From Candidatus Desulfosporosinus nitrosoreducens (GTDB lineage Bacteria; Bacillota; Desulfitobacteriia; Desulfitobacteriales; Desulfitobacteriaceae): a DNA stretch of 64,000 nt. A model generated the notes under the pieces. It saw nothing but the letters and a program-made list of their open reading frames with translations. It made no database searches and was not told the DNA's origin. The position numbers and the translations under genes were made by a program. The stretch is taken from NCBI RefSeq assembly GCF_030954495.1, contig NZ_JAVHUW010000054.1:1-64000 (forward strand), given 5' to 3'. Below are positions 52,473-60,177 of the stretch, in pieces (within the stretch, counting starts at the first letter, position 1; every line of letters begins with the position of its first letter).

Positions 52473-53864
52473 ATGGAACTAAATCAACAAATTGAGCGCT
52501 ATAAAGACGACCTGGTTCAATCCGTTCAGGAACTTGTGCGCATCAGGAGCGTTCAGGAGGAGGCCCTGGAAGGTATGCCTTTCGGTGCTGCCGTTAATGA
52601 GGCTCTCAATAAAGCACTGGCGCTTTCCCGGGAAATGGGTTTCCGAACAGTCAATTTAGACGGCTACATCGGCTATGCCGAGTACGGTGAGGGAGAAGAC
52701 TACGTGGGAGTCCTCGGGCATCTTGACGTGGTGCCTGAAGGCGACGGCTGGCTTTATCCCCCTTACGCCGCGGAAATTCATGACGGGAAAATTTATGGAC
52801 GGGGAACCATGGATGATAAAGCGCCGATTGTGGCTGCCCTTTTTGGCCTGAAAGCGCTTAAGGATCTGCAGCTGCCTTTAAAGCATAGGGTCAGAGTTAT
52901 ATTTGGCACCAATGAAGAAAGCGGCTGTCAGGAAATGGAGCACTATCTGGCCCATGAAAAGGTCCCAATATCCGGTTTTACACCTGACGCCGAATATCCG
53001 ATTATCTATGCCGAAAAAGGAATTACTTTTTTAGATTTGGTGAAAGAACTGGGTCGGGGAGATGAGGGCGAGGTCGTAATTAAGAGTATTAAAGGAGGGC
53101 AAAGGGCCAATATGGTGCCGGATTACTGCGAGGCTGCAATCCTGGCAAAGGACCCGGCTCAAGTCAGCCAAATCGTTGAAGACTTCGCCGGCACTACCGG
53201 TTACCCTATTTGGGCCGAGTCTCAGGACAACACTGTGTTTATTAAAACCAAGGGTGTTTCAGCTCATGGCAGCCTGCCTCACTTGGGCAAGAATGCCATC
53301 ATGCAGATGTTTCAATGCTTGGAGAAATTGCCTTTGGGTAACGGCGAGACGGCCAAATTTATCGCTTTTCTCAATAACTATGTCGGGATGGAGACGGACG
53401 GCAAGTCTTTTGGGGTCGGCCTTGAGGACAAAGAGTCCGGGAAGTTGTCCTTTAATGTGGGGATTATTTCCCTGGAGAACAACGAAGTGCGCTTGACTTT
53501 AAATTTACGCTATCCGGTAACTTATCGCCTTGAGGATATGCTGGATTTGCTCTACCAGCGCTTGGAGGGGACAGGAATCGGGGTTGAACTCAGCCTGCAC
53601 CAAAAGCCTTTGTATTTTCCTGTTGATCATCCTTTAATTAAATCCTTGCAGAAAGTCTATACGGAACAGACTGGCCAGGAGGCCACTTTGTTAGCGATCG
53701 GCGGCGGTACTTACGCCAAAGAAATGCCTAATATTGTCGCCTTTGGGCCGATACTGCCCGGGGAAGAGGATCTTGATCACCAGGCCAACGAGTATATTGA
53801 GATCGAACATTTGCTGCTTAACGCTAAGATCTATGCTCATGCAATCTATGAATTAGCTAAGTAA
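52473..53864 (+). CDS. pepV: M20-family dipeptidase, PepV-like
   Basis: A 463-residue zinc metallopeptidase of the M20 family, PepV branch (dipeptidase with broad specificity). Visible: GVLGHLDVVPEGDGW with the first His/Asp, the bridging Asp in YGRGTMDDKAP, the Glu pair in FGTNEESGCQEM, Asp in TPDAEYP and the last His near GEEDLDHQANEY. The lid/dimer domain is inserted between. AGGAGGG lies 7 nt before the ATG and the gene begins 2 nt after the PqqD-like stop. It would cut the dipeptides that result from uptake by the OPT carrier. Confidence 0.93.
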   Translation: MELNQQIERYKDDLVQSVQELVRIRSVQEEALEGMPFGAAVNEALNKALALSREMGFRTVNLDGYIGYAEYGEGEDYVGVLGHLDVVPEGDGWLYPPYAAEIHDGKIYGRGTMDDKAPIVAALFGLKALKDLQLPLKHRVRVIFGTNEESGCQEMEHYLAHEKVPISGFTPDAEYPIIYAEKGITFLDLVKELGRGDEGEVVIKSIKGGQRANMVPDYCEAAILAKDPAQVSQIVEDFAGTTGYPIWAESQDNTVFIKTKGVSAHGSLPHLGKNAIMQMFQCLEKLPLGNGETAKFIAFLNNYVGMETDGKSFGVGLEDKESGKLSFNVGIISLENNEVRLTLNLRYPVTYRLEDMLDLLYQRLEGTGIGVELSLHQKPLYFPVDHPLIKSLQKVYTEQTGQEATLLAIGGGTYAKEMPNIVAFGPILPGEEDLDHQANEYIEIEHLLLNAKIYAHAIYELAK

Positions 53865-53943
53865 CAAGACCAATAAATAAGCAGTTATCTTTATTGGAAA
53901 GTGAAGGACACCTGATTGGTTTGTCTTACCAGGGAGTATCATT

Positions 53944-53972
53944 GACGCTTAAAACTTTAGGCGTCTTTTTTC
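53944..53972 (+). terminator. Terminator after the dipeptidase gene
   Basis: GACGC-T-TAAA pairs with TTTA-G-GCGTC, followed by seven Ts. The rest of 53865-54208 shows no promoter pair that I trust. Confidence 0.85.
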
Positions 53973-54208
53973 TATATGTTTTGAAGTTGGAGGATATTAG
54001 CAAACTATATAGAATAAAAGGAGTACGGAAATTTTGCCTTTTCCTTGCCTAAAGGGATAAGAGCTTATGCGCTATCAGGATGGAATAATTAACGATCCGA
54101 TGTTAAAGCTAAAAGGATTAGCGAGGAGCTTATTATCGAGAGACCGCCAGACAAAGGTTTATTTAAAATTTAGTTGACTTATTTACATTGCAAAGAAGGT
54201 ATTTAAGT

Positions 54209-55636
54209 TTGAGCTCTTCTGTCGGAACTAACAAACAACAAGAACAATTACATAAGCTGAATGCTGCACTGGCCGAACTGTCGTCCGCAATCATTAGTCC
54301 GGCCGCTACCATTGATCAGGTGTACCGGATCGTCTTAGATAAGTCAAAATCTTTAACTGAGAGTCAGCACGGCTTTGTTTCTACTATTGAGTCCAAAACA
54401 CAGGCCCACATCAGCAACACCTTGACAGACATGCTCAGAGAAGGTTGTTCCGTTCCGGCCTCATTGTACGCTTTGCCGGAAAAACCACATTCTTTATATC
54501 ATGGCTTATGGGGCCACGCTCTTAACACCCGCACTGCATTTTTTACCAACAGCCCGGGGAGACATCCGGCAGCAAAAGGGTTGCCCCAAGGACATTTAGC
54601 ACTGCAAAATTATCTTGCAGTGCCTATTATGTTTGGCGGAAACCTTTTGGGACAAATAGCCTTAGCTAATTCCCCGCGCGGCTATAGTGAAGAAGATTTG
54701 AGGATGATCTCCAGGTTGGGGGAACTGTATGCCATAGTGTTACACAACCGGAACCAGGAAAATGAGCTGCGCAGCAGCGAAGAGCGGTTCCGGTTGATGG
54801 TTGAAACAGTGCCTTTTCCGCTGGTTGTCACGGGATTAGCGGACCAGTCCGTCCTTTATATTAATCACTTTGCCGCGGAATTGTTCCAAGTCCCGCCCCA
54901 GGAAGCGGTAGGCAGGAAAGTCTCGGCTTACTTCGCTTTACCGGAGGAACGGCTGAAAATTTTTGTGGAAATTCAGAAAAGAGGCCGGGTGCTTGACCGG
55001 GAACTGCAGCTGAGAGATGAACAGGGTCGGGCCTTTTGGGTGTTGCTCTCCGCAACTCAAGTGGAATGGGCTGGTGATCCGGTTATAATGGCGGCGATCA
55101 ATGATATTACCGCCAGAAAATTGATCGAAGAAGAGTTAAATCGCCTGGCAACGACGGATTCTTTAACGGGTATTTTCAACCGCCGCCAGTTTCTGTCTTT
55201 GGGCGAACAGGAGATCAGCAAGGCCCACCGCTACCGCAGACCGGTGTCTTTGATAATTTACGATGTGGATCATTTTAAAGCGGTTAATGATACATACGGA
55301 CATCAAACGGGCGACATTGTTTTAAAGGAAATTACCAAGGCGGTAAATCAGCAGCTGAGAAGCAGTGATATCGTGGGAAGGATCGGGGGAGAGGAGTTCG
55401 CTATTATCCTCCCGGAGACTCAAATTTCGGAGGCGCTGCTTGTAGCGGAGCGCATACGTGCTGCCATCGAAAATCTACTGGTTGAGTTCAACGGGATAAC
55501 TTTGCACATAACAGCCAGTTTCGGAGTTACGGACCAGCCGGAAAATGATTGTTCCTTGGATAAAATGTTCAATCGCGCTGACGGCGCTTTGTATGAAGCC
55601 AAAGAGCGGGGGAGAAATTGTATCCGTCAAAAGTAA
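54209..55636 (+). CDS. GAF-PAS-GGDEF diguanylate cyclase
   Basis: A 475-residue cytoplasmic signalling protein. Residues about 10-175 are a GAF domain (GHLALQNYLAVPIMFGGNLLGQIALAN), about 190-305 a PAS domain (RFRLMVETVPFPLVVTG, then the C-terminal DITARK), and 310-475 the GGDEF domain with DSLTGIFNRRQF and the active GGEEF. An inhibitory I-site RSSD stands five residues before GGEEF, so c-di-GMP should inhibit the enzyme. TTG at 54209 is preferred (AGAAGG, 8 nt upstream) over the TTG at 54188. The convergent MFS gene ends 38 nt away. Confidence 0.92.
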   Translation: MSSSVGTNKQQEQLHKLNAALAELSSAIISPAATIDQVYRIVLDKSKSLTESQHGFVSTIESKTQAHISNTLTDMLREGCSVPASLYALPEKPHSLYHGLWGHALNTRTAFFTNSPGRHPAAKGLPQGHLALQNYLAVPIMFGGNLLGQIALANSPRGYSEEDLRMISRLGELYAIVLHNRNQENELRSSEERFRLMVETVPFPLVVTGLADQSVLYINHFAAELFQVPPQEAVGRKVSAYFALPEERLKIFVEIQKRGRVLDRELQLRDEQGRAFWVLLSATQVEWAGDPVIMAAINDITARKLIEEELNRLATTDSLTGIFNRRQFLSLGEQEISKAHRYRRPVSLIIYDVDHFKAVNDTYGHQTGDIVLKEITKAVNQQLRSSDIVGRIGGEEFAIILPETQISEALLVAERIRAAIENLLVEFNGITLHITASFGVTDQPENDCSLDKMFNRADGALYEAKERGRNCIRQK

Positions 55637-55674
55637 AGGCACGGAGGCTGACTTGCAATTGTTCTCCCACCAAG

Positions 55675-56880
55675 TTAAACACTCAGTTTTTCTTTAAGAC
55701 TAAGCTTGCGGTAGACTTTAAAATACACCCATAGAGCATTAATCAGCAGCAAGGCACTGGTGATAAAAAAGACGTATTGAATACCCAAACGGGCTGCCAC
55801 TTGGCCACCCAAAACAGAACCTCCAAATACGCCCAGATACCCTGCCGACATGGTAAAACCGAAAACTCCGCCTGTCAGAGAATCCGGTGTAATTTTCTTA
55901 ACCAGAGTATTCACGGAAGGATTCAGACCCGCTATCGTTAAACCCAATAAAAAGCGCAGGCCCGTCAATTGCCACGGATTTTTCACAAAGGCTTGGGGTA
56001 TATAAATGATTCCGGCAATCACAAGAGCAACGGTTATGACTTTATGCGCTCCTATTTTATCCGAAAGTTTTCCCAGTCGTGGGGCGGCTATGATATTGGC
56101 CAGACCTGAGGCTGAAAATGCCAATCCGGCCAAAAGTGCGACATGACCGGCGCCTTTAGTTAATTGAGTGACATAAACGGTTACGATGGGTTCGATAGAA
56201 TACAGTCCCAGAGTTAAAATAAAAAAGGTTACAAGCAGGACAATCGTCAGGCTCTTTTCCGGAACACCCTGCCATATCGCCTTGAGGCCGGTCGCCTTTT
56301 TCTCTTTAGGGACAAAGGATTCTTTGACAAATAAAGCCGTCAGAATAAAGGCAATCAGCAGCAGGGCGCCCGTTATGAAAAAGACGGGTTGAAAGCCAAG
56401 GCGCTCTTCGATAAAACCGCCGATAATCGGCCCCAGCAAAGAACCGGCAATACTTCCCGTGGAAAGCGTGCCTAAGGCATATCCCGCATGCTCCTTATCC
56501 GTCTGGGTTGCAATCAGTGCAGTGCAGGCTGTACCATACCCGGTGATAGCCCCCTGCACTAATCTTAAGCCGATTAGAACATAGACATTCGGTGCAAACC
56601 CCATGCAGCCTATAATTATGGCCATGCCCAGGCTTGCCCGCAGAATCATCGGTTTTCGCCCGACCTTGTCAGCGACATGGCCCCAAATAGGCGAGAAAAC
56701 AGCAGAGATTATATAGGTAATACCAAAGGCGATTCCTGAAAGCTGGGCAACGGCAGACATGCTGTGAACGCCTAAATGCTGTATATAAAGCGGCAATACC
56801 GGGGCAATCTGACTCATACCTATGCCTGCTACAAACATTCCAAACCAGCAAACGAATAAATTTCTTTTCCAAATCGGCAT
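55675..56880 (-). CDS. MFS multidrug efflux transporter
   Basis: A 401-residue 12-helix MFS carrier of the drug:H+ antiporter-1 type (MdtG/NorA-like). Motif A appears as SPIWGHVADKVGRKPMILRAS after helix 2, and the antiporter motif C region near helix 5 reads GSIAGSLLGPIIGGFIEE. The second half has the equivalent APRLGKLSDKIGAHK. AAAGGTGG lies 9 nt before the ATG at 56880; the longer frame from 56913 lacks a ribosome-binding site. Transcribed divergently from a TetR gene whose operator palindrome covers its probable promoter, so this is a TetR-repressed exporter. Confidence 0.9.
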   Translation of the reverse strand: MPIWKRNLFVCWFGMFVAGIGMSQIAPVLPLYIQHLGVHSMSAVAQLSGIAFGITYIISAVFSPIWGHVADKVGRKPMILRASLGMAIIIGCMGFAPNVYVLIGLRLVQGAITGYGTACTALIATQTDKEHAGYALGTLSTGSIAGSLLGPIIGGFIEERLGFQPVFFITGALLLIAFILTALFVKESFVPKEKKATGLKAIWQGVPEKSLTIVLLVTFFILTLGLYSIEPIVTVYVTQLTKGAGHVALLAGLAFSASGLANIIAAPRLGKLSDKIGAHKVITVALVIAGIIYIPQAFVKNPWQLTGLRFLLGLTIAGLNPSVNTLVKKITPDSLTGGVFGFTMSAGYLGVFGGSVLGGQVAARLGIQYVFFITSALLLINALWVYFKVYRKLSLKEKLSV

Positions 56881-57099
56881 GAATATAAGCCACCTTTCCT
56901 TTATGACTCCCATGGCGGGCGCTTCTTTGGCCAGTTAAAAGGGCGCTCGCTTTTGCTCAGATTTTCTACAGAGCTTCCGGTTTTGGGCTTTAGCCCGAGG
57001 TGACGGCCGGGAGGACGCCGCCGGCGGCAAGGCCGCACCTGACCAACAGAGCGGTCTTATTGTCGTGATGTTGCATGTTTTACAACCTCTTTTCTTTAT

Positions 57100-57157
57100 G
57101 TTAATATAAACGGAGACATCTCCATTTATATTAACCGGGGAATTCTCCATTTGTCAA
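57100..57157 (-). promoter_or_regulatory. TetR operator overlapping the MFS promoter
   Basis: Positions 57100-57135 form a 36-bp palindrome with one mismatch (outer arms GTTAATATAAA and TTTATATTAAC, inner GGAGA/TCTCC). On the minus strand TTGACA (57157-57152), 18-nt spacer, TAATAT (57133-57128) makes a promoter for the MFS gene, so the operator covers its -10 and start. A second dyad, TTGTCAA/TTGACAA, lies at 57151-57171. The adjacent 56940-57060 is strikingly GC-rich, with no recognisable gene. Confidence 0.75.
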
Positions 57158-57192
57158 GAGGAGTTTGACAATTTACGTTGAGGAAGTGATGA

Positions 57193-57804
57193 ATGATGTA
57201 CAGTTCAGAGACAAGCCGGGGGCGTTCCGAACGCCGGGATGCCGCTGAAAATCGGCAGCGCATATTGGATGCGGCTTTTAGGTTATTTGAGCAAAACGGT
57301 GTTGAACAAGTCAGTATGAATCAAATCGCCACTGAAGCCCAGATCGGTCCGGGAACGCTTTATCGCCGTTATCGGAATAAAGGGGAATTGTGTCTGGATT
57401 TAATTAAGGATAACGTTATCCTGCTTTTTGATGATATCGAAATCTATCTGCAGGAAAATTGTTCCGCACCGCCAAGCTGGCGGCTAAAAGGAATTCTCAG
57501 TTTATTTATCCGTTTCAGAGAAAAAAAGGCGCAGCTGCTTACGGGAGTCGAGGATTTTCCCTCGCCTAACCCTCTGCGCTCCAGGACGCGAAGTCCCATC
57601 TTCGAGGAGTTACACCAGCTCTTAGTTGAACTGTTTGAGGAAATGAATGCAACTGAGCAAAATCATTTTGACAGCGTCTTTAGAGCGGATATGTTGCTGA
57701 TGGCTTTGAGCCGGGATTCCTATTCCTTTCAAAGAGAGGTGCGCGGTTATCAACCTGAGGTGATTTTGGAACAAATTTGCGCTTTATTTATTCCGTTTCA
57801 ATGA
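57193..57804 (+). CDS. TetR family transcriptional regulator
   Basis: A 203-residue TetR-type repressor. The N-terminal helix-turn-helix reads RILDAAFRLFEQNGVEQVSM, then NQIATEAQIGPGTLYRRYRNKGEL; the C-terminal ligand domain is divergent. The start ATG has GAGGA about 9 nt upstream. It is divergent from the MFS efflux gene and a 36-bp palindrome lies between, so it most likely represses the exporter and itself. The inducer is probably a toxic compound exported by the neighbour (inference). Confidence 0.92.
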   Translation: MMYSSETSRGRSERRDAAENRQRILDAAFRLFEQNGVEQVSMNQIATEAQIGPGTLYRRYRNKGELCLDLIKDNVILLFDDIEIYLQENCSAPPSWRLKGILSLFIRFREKKAQLLTGVEDFPSPNPLRSRTRSPIFEELHQLLVELFEEMNATEQNHFDSVFRADMLLMALSRDSYSFQREVRGYQPEVILEQICALFIPFQ

Positions 57805-57869
57805 GCTTTTAAGGACATAAGATTACTAACGGAACTGAGGCTGATTTAGGAATCAGTGACTGGGAAATT

Positions 57870-57900
57870 GCCGGATCATTTTAGTATGGTCCGGCTTTTT
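57870..57900 (+). terminator. Terminator after the TetR gene
   Basis: GCCGGATCA pairs with TGGTCCGGC (one wobble pair) around an 8-nt loop, followed by five Ts. Confidence 0.82.
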
Positions 57901-57929
57901 AGATAAAATCAGTTTCCTCTATAAAACAG

Positions 57930-57980
57930 TTGCCTTTGACACCAATTTTTCGTATACTAAAACCAGTTTCCAAGGAAACT
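57930..57980 (+). promoter_or_regulatory. Promoter and operator of the MarR-MFS operon
   Basis: TTGCCT (57930-57935), 17-nt spacer, TATACT (57953-57958). The dyad AGTTTCC-AA-GGAAACT (57965-57980) begins at the expected transcription start; a further AGTTTCC half-site is at 57911-57917, upstream of the -35. This is an arrangement for autorepression by the MarR protein. Confidence 0.72.
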
Positions 57981-57998
57981 AGTTGAGGAGGGGTGATT

Positions 57999-58442
57999 TT
58001 GCCGAATATCAGCCGCTACAATGCAGCAATTTATAGGGTCACTCAGAGCTTGATCAATTATAAATTGCGAAATCTAGACATCAAAAGCGGACAACAGGAT
58101 TTTTTGTATGTGATTTCCAAAAGCGAGGGAATAAGCCAAATCGAGTTAAGCAATTTTTTATACGTTGGCAAGTCAACTACCGCTAAAGCCCTGAAGAATT
58201 TGACGGCTAAGGGGTATGTCACCAGAAAGAGGGATGAAAATGACAAACGCGTCTATCATCTCTATCTAACTGAGAAAGGAAAACAAGTTTCCCCCAAGAT
58301 AAGGTCAACTTTTTTGGAAATAGTGGATATCATCACCAAAGATTTAACAGAGGAGGAGGCGGAACAAACACTTAATATTTTAAAGAGAATACTCGGCAGA
58401 CTTTATGAAGAAAAAAATAGCCTTGGCTCCGGTGACGATTAG
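57999..58442 (+). CDS. MarR family transcriptional regulator
   Basis: A 147-residue MarR winged-helix protein. The recognition helix region reads SQIELSNFLYVGKSTTAKAL, followed by the wing RDENDKRVYHLYLTEKGK. TTG at 57999 is preferred because GGAGG lies 8 nt upstream; GTG 57993 is 6 nt earlier in the same frame. It precedes an MFS gene by 40 nt and has a clear operator at its own start, so it likely represses the two-gene operon. It is not close to the MarR at 13781 and the two operators differ (AGTTTCC against AGTTTGA). Confidence 0.92.
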   Translation: MPNISRYNAAIYRVTQSLINYKLRNLDIKSGQQDFLYVISKSEGISQIELSNFLYVGKSTTAKALKNLTAKGYVTRKRDENDKRVYHLYLTEKGKQVSPKIRSTFLEIVDIITKDLTEEEAEQTLNILKRILGRLYEEKNSLGSGDD

Positions 58443-58483
58443 ACAATTTCTAAACGATTAGTTAGGCAGGGAGGGCAATGAGT

Positions 58484-59665
58484 ATGTCTGAACAAAACCG
58501 CCTTTGGACAAGAGATTTTCTTTTCATTGATATTACGAGTTTTTTAGTTTTTGGCAGTTTCTATTATCTCCTGTCAACGCTTCAGTATTATGTTTTGCAG
58601 CTGGGAGGATCAGTTGCTTCCGTTGGCCTGGTCATGGGAATATTCACTTTAGTAGCCGTGGCAATTCGTCCGGTAGTGGGACAATTTCTGGATAGCCGTG
58701 GCCGCCGTCTCATCTTGATGTTTGGCTTGGTTATCATTCTGGTTTCCTTCCTGATTTACCCCTTGGTCCATGCACTTTGGTGGGTCATCCTGATCCGGGT
58801 TTTGCACGGTATCGGCTGGTCTGTGGTGCCTGTGGCAATTAGCACTATAGTCGCCGATGTTGTCCCCGGCAAACGCCGAGGTGAAGCTATGGGTTATTAC
58901 TCCAATTTCATGGATGTTGCTATGGCGATCGGTCCATTTATTGGGGTGCTATTGCTTCAGTTAGGCAACTATAAGGCTGTTTTTTGGGGAGCCGCGATTA
59001 CTTTGCTTCCCGCCTTAGCCTTTGCCTGGTCGGTGCGCGAACGCTACCAGCCATCAGTTGATCGTCCCAGAGGACCGCGTTTGAGCCGGGCGGCTCTCCT
59101 GCCAGGATTTGTGATGATGACCGCCAGTATTGGCTATGGCTGTGTGGTCAGTTTTTTGCCTACTTTGGTAATGGAGCGGGGCATTACGGGACATTTTCTG
59201 GGTATGTCAGATTACGCTTTTTATTACATCATCTATGCTGTAACTTTACTCCTTACGAGAGGAATCTGGGGACGGCTCTCGGATAAGTTCGGCCGCAAAG
59301 CCGCCATTATACCTGGAATGCTCTTTTTAGCCGCCGGAACCCTCCTTTTGGCCTACACCTGGTCTTTCCCTCTGCTTCTTTTAGTCGGTGTCGTATACGC
59401 TGCCGGTTTCGGCGCGGCACAACCGTCAATTTTAGCCTGGACAGTAGATCGGGCCGGCCATAGCGACCGGGGAGCGGCAGTCTCGACTTTCTTCATCGCT
59501 TTTGACGGCGGACTTGGCCTGGGGGCTTTGGTTATGGGAATGGTTACTCAGTATTTCTCCTATCAAGTTACTTTTCTAATCGCTACTCTGATCACTCTTG
59601 TCGGTTTCTTACTCTACGTATGTTATCTCTATAGGGTAAGATCGGGCGAAATTAGTAACTTGTGA
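58484..59665 (+). CDS. MFS transporter, drug-efflux-like
   Basis: A 393-residue 12-helix MFS carrier. The loop motif between helices 2 and 3 is RPVVGQFLDSRGRRLILMFG, and the half-repeat in the second bundle reads RGIWGRLSDKFGRKAAIIPG. It is in one transcript with the upstream MarR gene, which points to efflux of a toxic inducer. The ATG at 58484 has GGAGG 9 nt upstream; ATG 58478, 6 nt earlier in the same frame, is only about 3 nt from it. It is distinct from the MFS genes near the ASST loci. Confidence 0.9.
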   Translation: MSEQNRLWTRDFLFIDITSFLVFGSFYYLLSTLQYYVLQLGGSVASVGLVMGIFTLVAVAIRPVVGQFLDSRGRRLILMFGLVIILVSFLIYPLVHALWWVILIRVLHGIGWSVVPVAISTIVADVVPGKRRGEAMGYYSNFMDVAMAIGPFIGVLLLQLGNYKAVFWGAAITLLPALAFAWSVRERYQPSVDRPRGPRLSRAALLPGFVMMTASIGYGCVVSFLPTLVMERGITGHFLGMSDYAFYYIIYAVTLLLTRGIWGRLSDKFGRKAAIIPGMLFLAAGTLLLAYTWSFPLLLLVGVVYAAGFGAAQPSILAWTVDRAGHSDRGAAVSTFFIAFDGGLGLGALVMGMVTQYFSYQVTFLIATLITLVGFLLYVCYLYRVRSGEISNL

Positions 59666-59727
59666 AAAGAAATTGGGATAATAACCTATCAAAATCTGTA
59701 ATTTTGAATAAAATATATCAATATGTA

Positions 59728-59756
59728 TTGAAAAAATGAATATTTTGTCATATATT
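59728..59756 (+). promoter_or_regulatory. Promoter of the c-di-GMP riboswitch transcript
   Basis: TTGAAA (59728-59733), 17-nt spacer, TATATT (59751-59756). It lies about 70 nt upstream of the riboswitch aptamer. Confidence 0.6.
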
Positions 59757-59821
59757 ATAGGTATTATAGGCGTTAAGTCTCATTATGGTGGGGCTAAAGG
59801 CTTAATCAGACAATATTATAC

Positions 59822-59903
59822 GATTGGCAAACCATACGAAAGTGCGGGACGCAAAACCATAGGGTCTAAGTTCCTTTGGGAATATGACAGCCTGGTTGCT
59901 TAA
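59822..59903 (+). promoter_or_regulatory. Cyclic di-GMP-I riboswitch (GEMM-I) aptamer
   Basis: The GEMM consensus elements appear in order: GGCAAACC, a GAAA tetraloop (ACGAAAGT), GGGACGCAAAACC, GGGTCTAAG, a variable stem, then ATGACAGCCTGGTTGC. These are the conserved joining segments that bind c-di-GMP, the A-rich GCAAA and the tetraloop receptor. The downstream gene encodes a c-di-GMP synthase/phosphodiesterase, which supports the call. Confidence 0.92.
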
Positions 59904-59921
59904 ATGAGAATAGCAATGGAA

Positions 59922-59970
59922 GCAGCCAATATAATTTTTGGCTGCATTTTATTTTGTGTAATTTGCAGCC
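59922..59970 (+). terminator. Expression platform: terminator with alternative hairpin
   Basis: GCAGCC (59922-59927) pairs with GGCTGC (59940-59945), followed by ATTTTATTTT, as a terminator. The same GGCTGCA (59940-59946) can instead pair with TGCAGCC at 59964-59970. The two hairpins exclude each other, so ligand binding could choose between stop and readthrough. Confidence 0.65.
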
Positions 59971-60177
59971 TCGTTTTAGGAAGTGCGGGAGCATAATTTA
60001 ATTTTAAGGAGGAGGGGGAAGTTAACCCAGGTAGTGACATACTTTCGCTCTGGCGCCGGTATATCAAACGATCTTTTAGAATAATCCACATAAAACGTTC
60101 TATATTCAGTGAAATCATATCAGACTTGTTGGGACTTCAAAAGCAGGACAAAACTTAATAGGAATAAGGTGTAAAGT

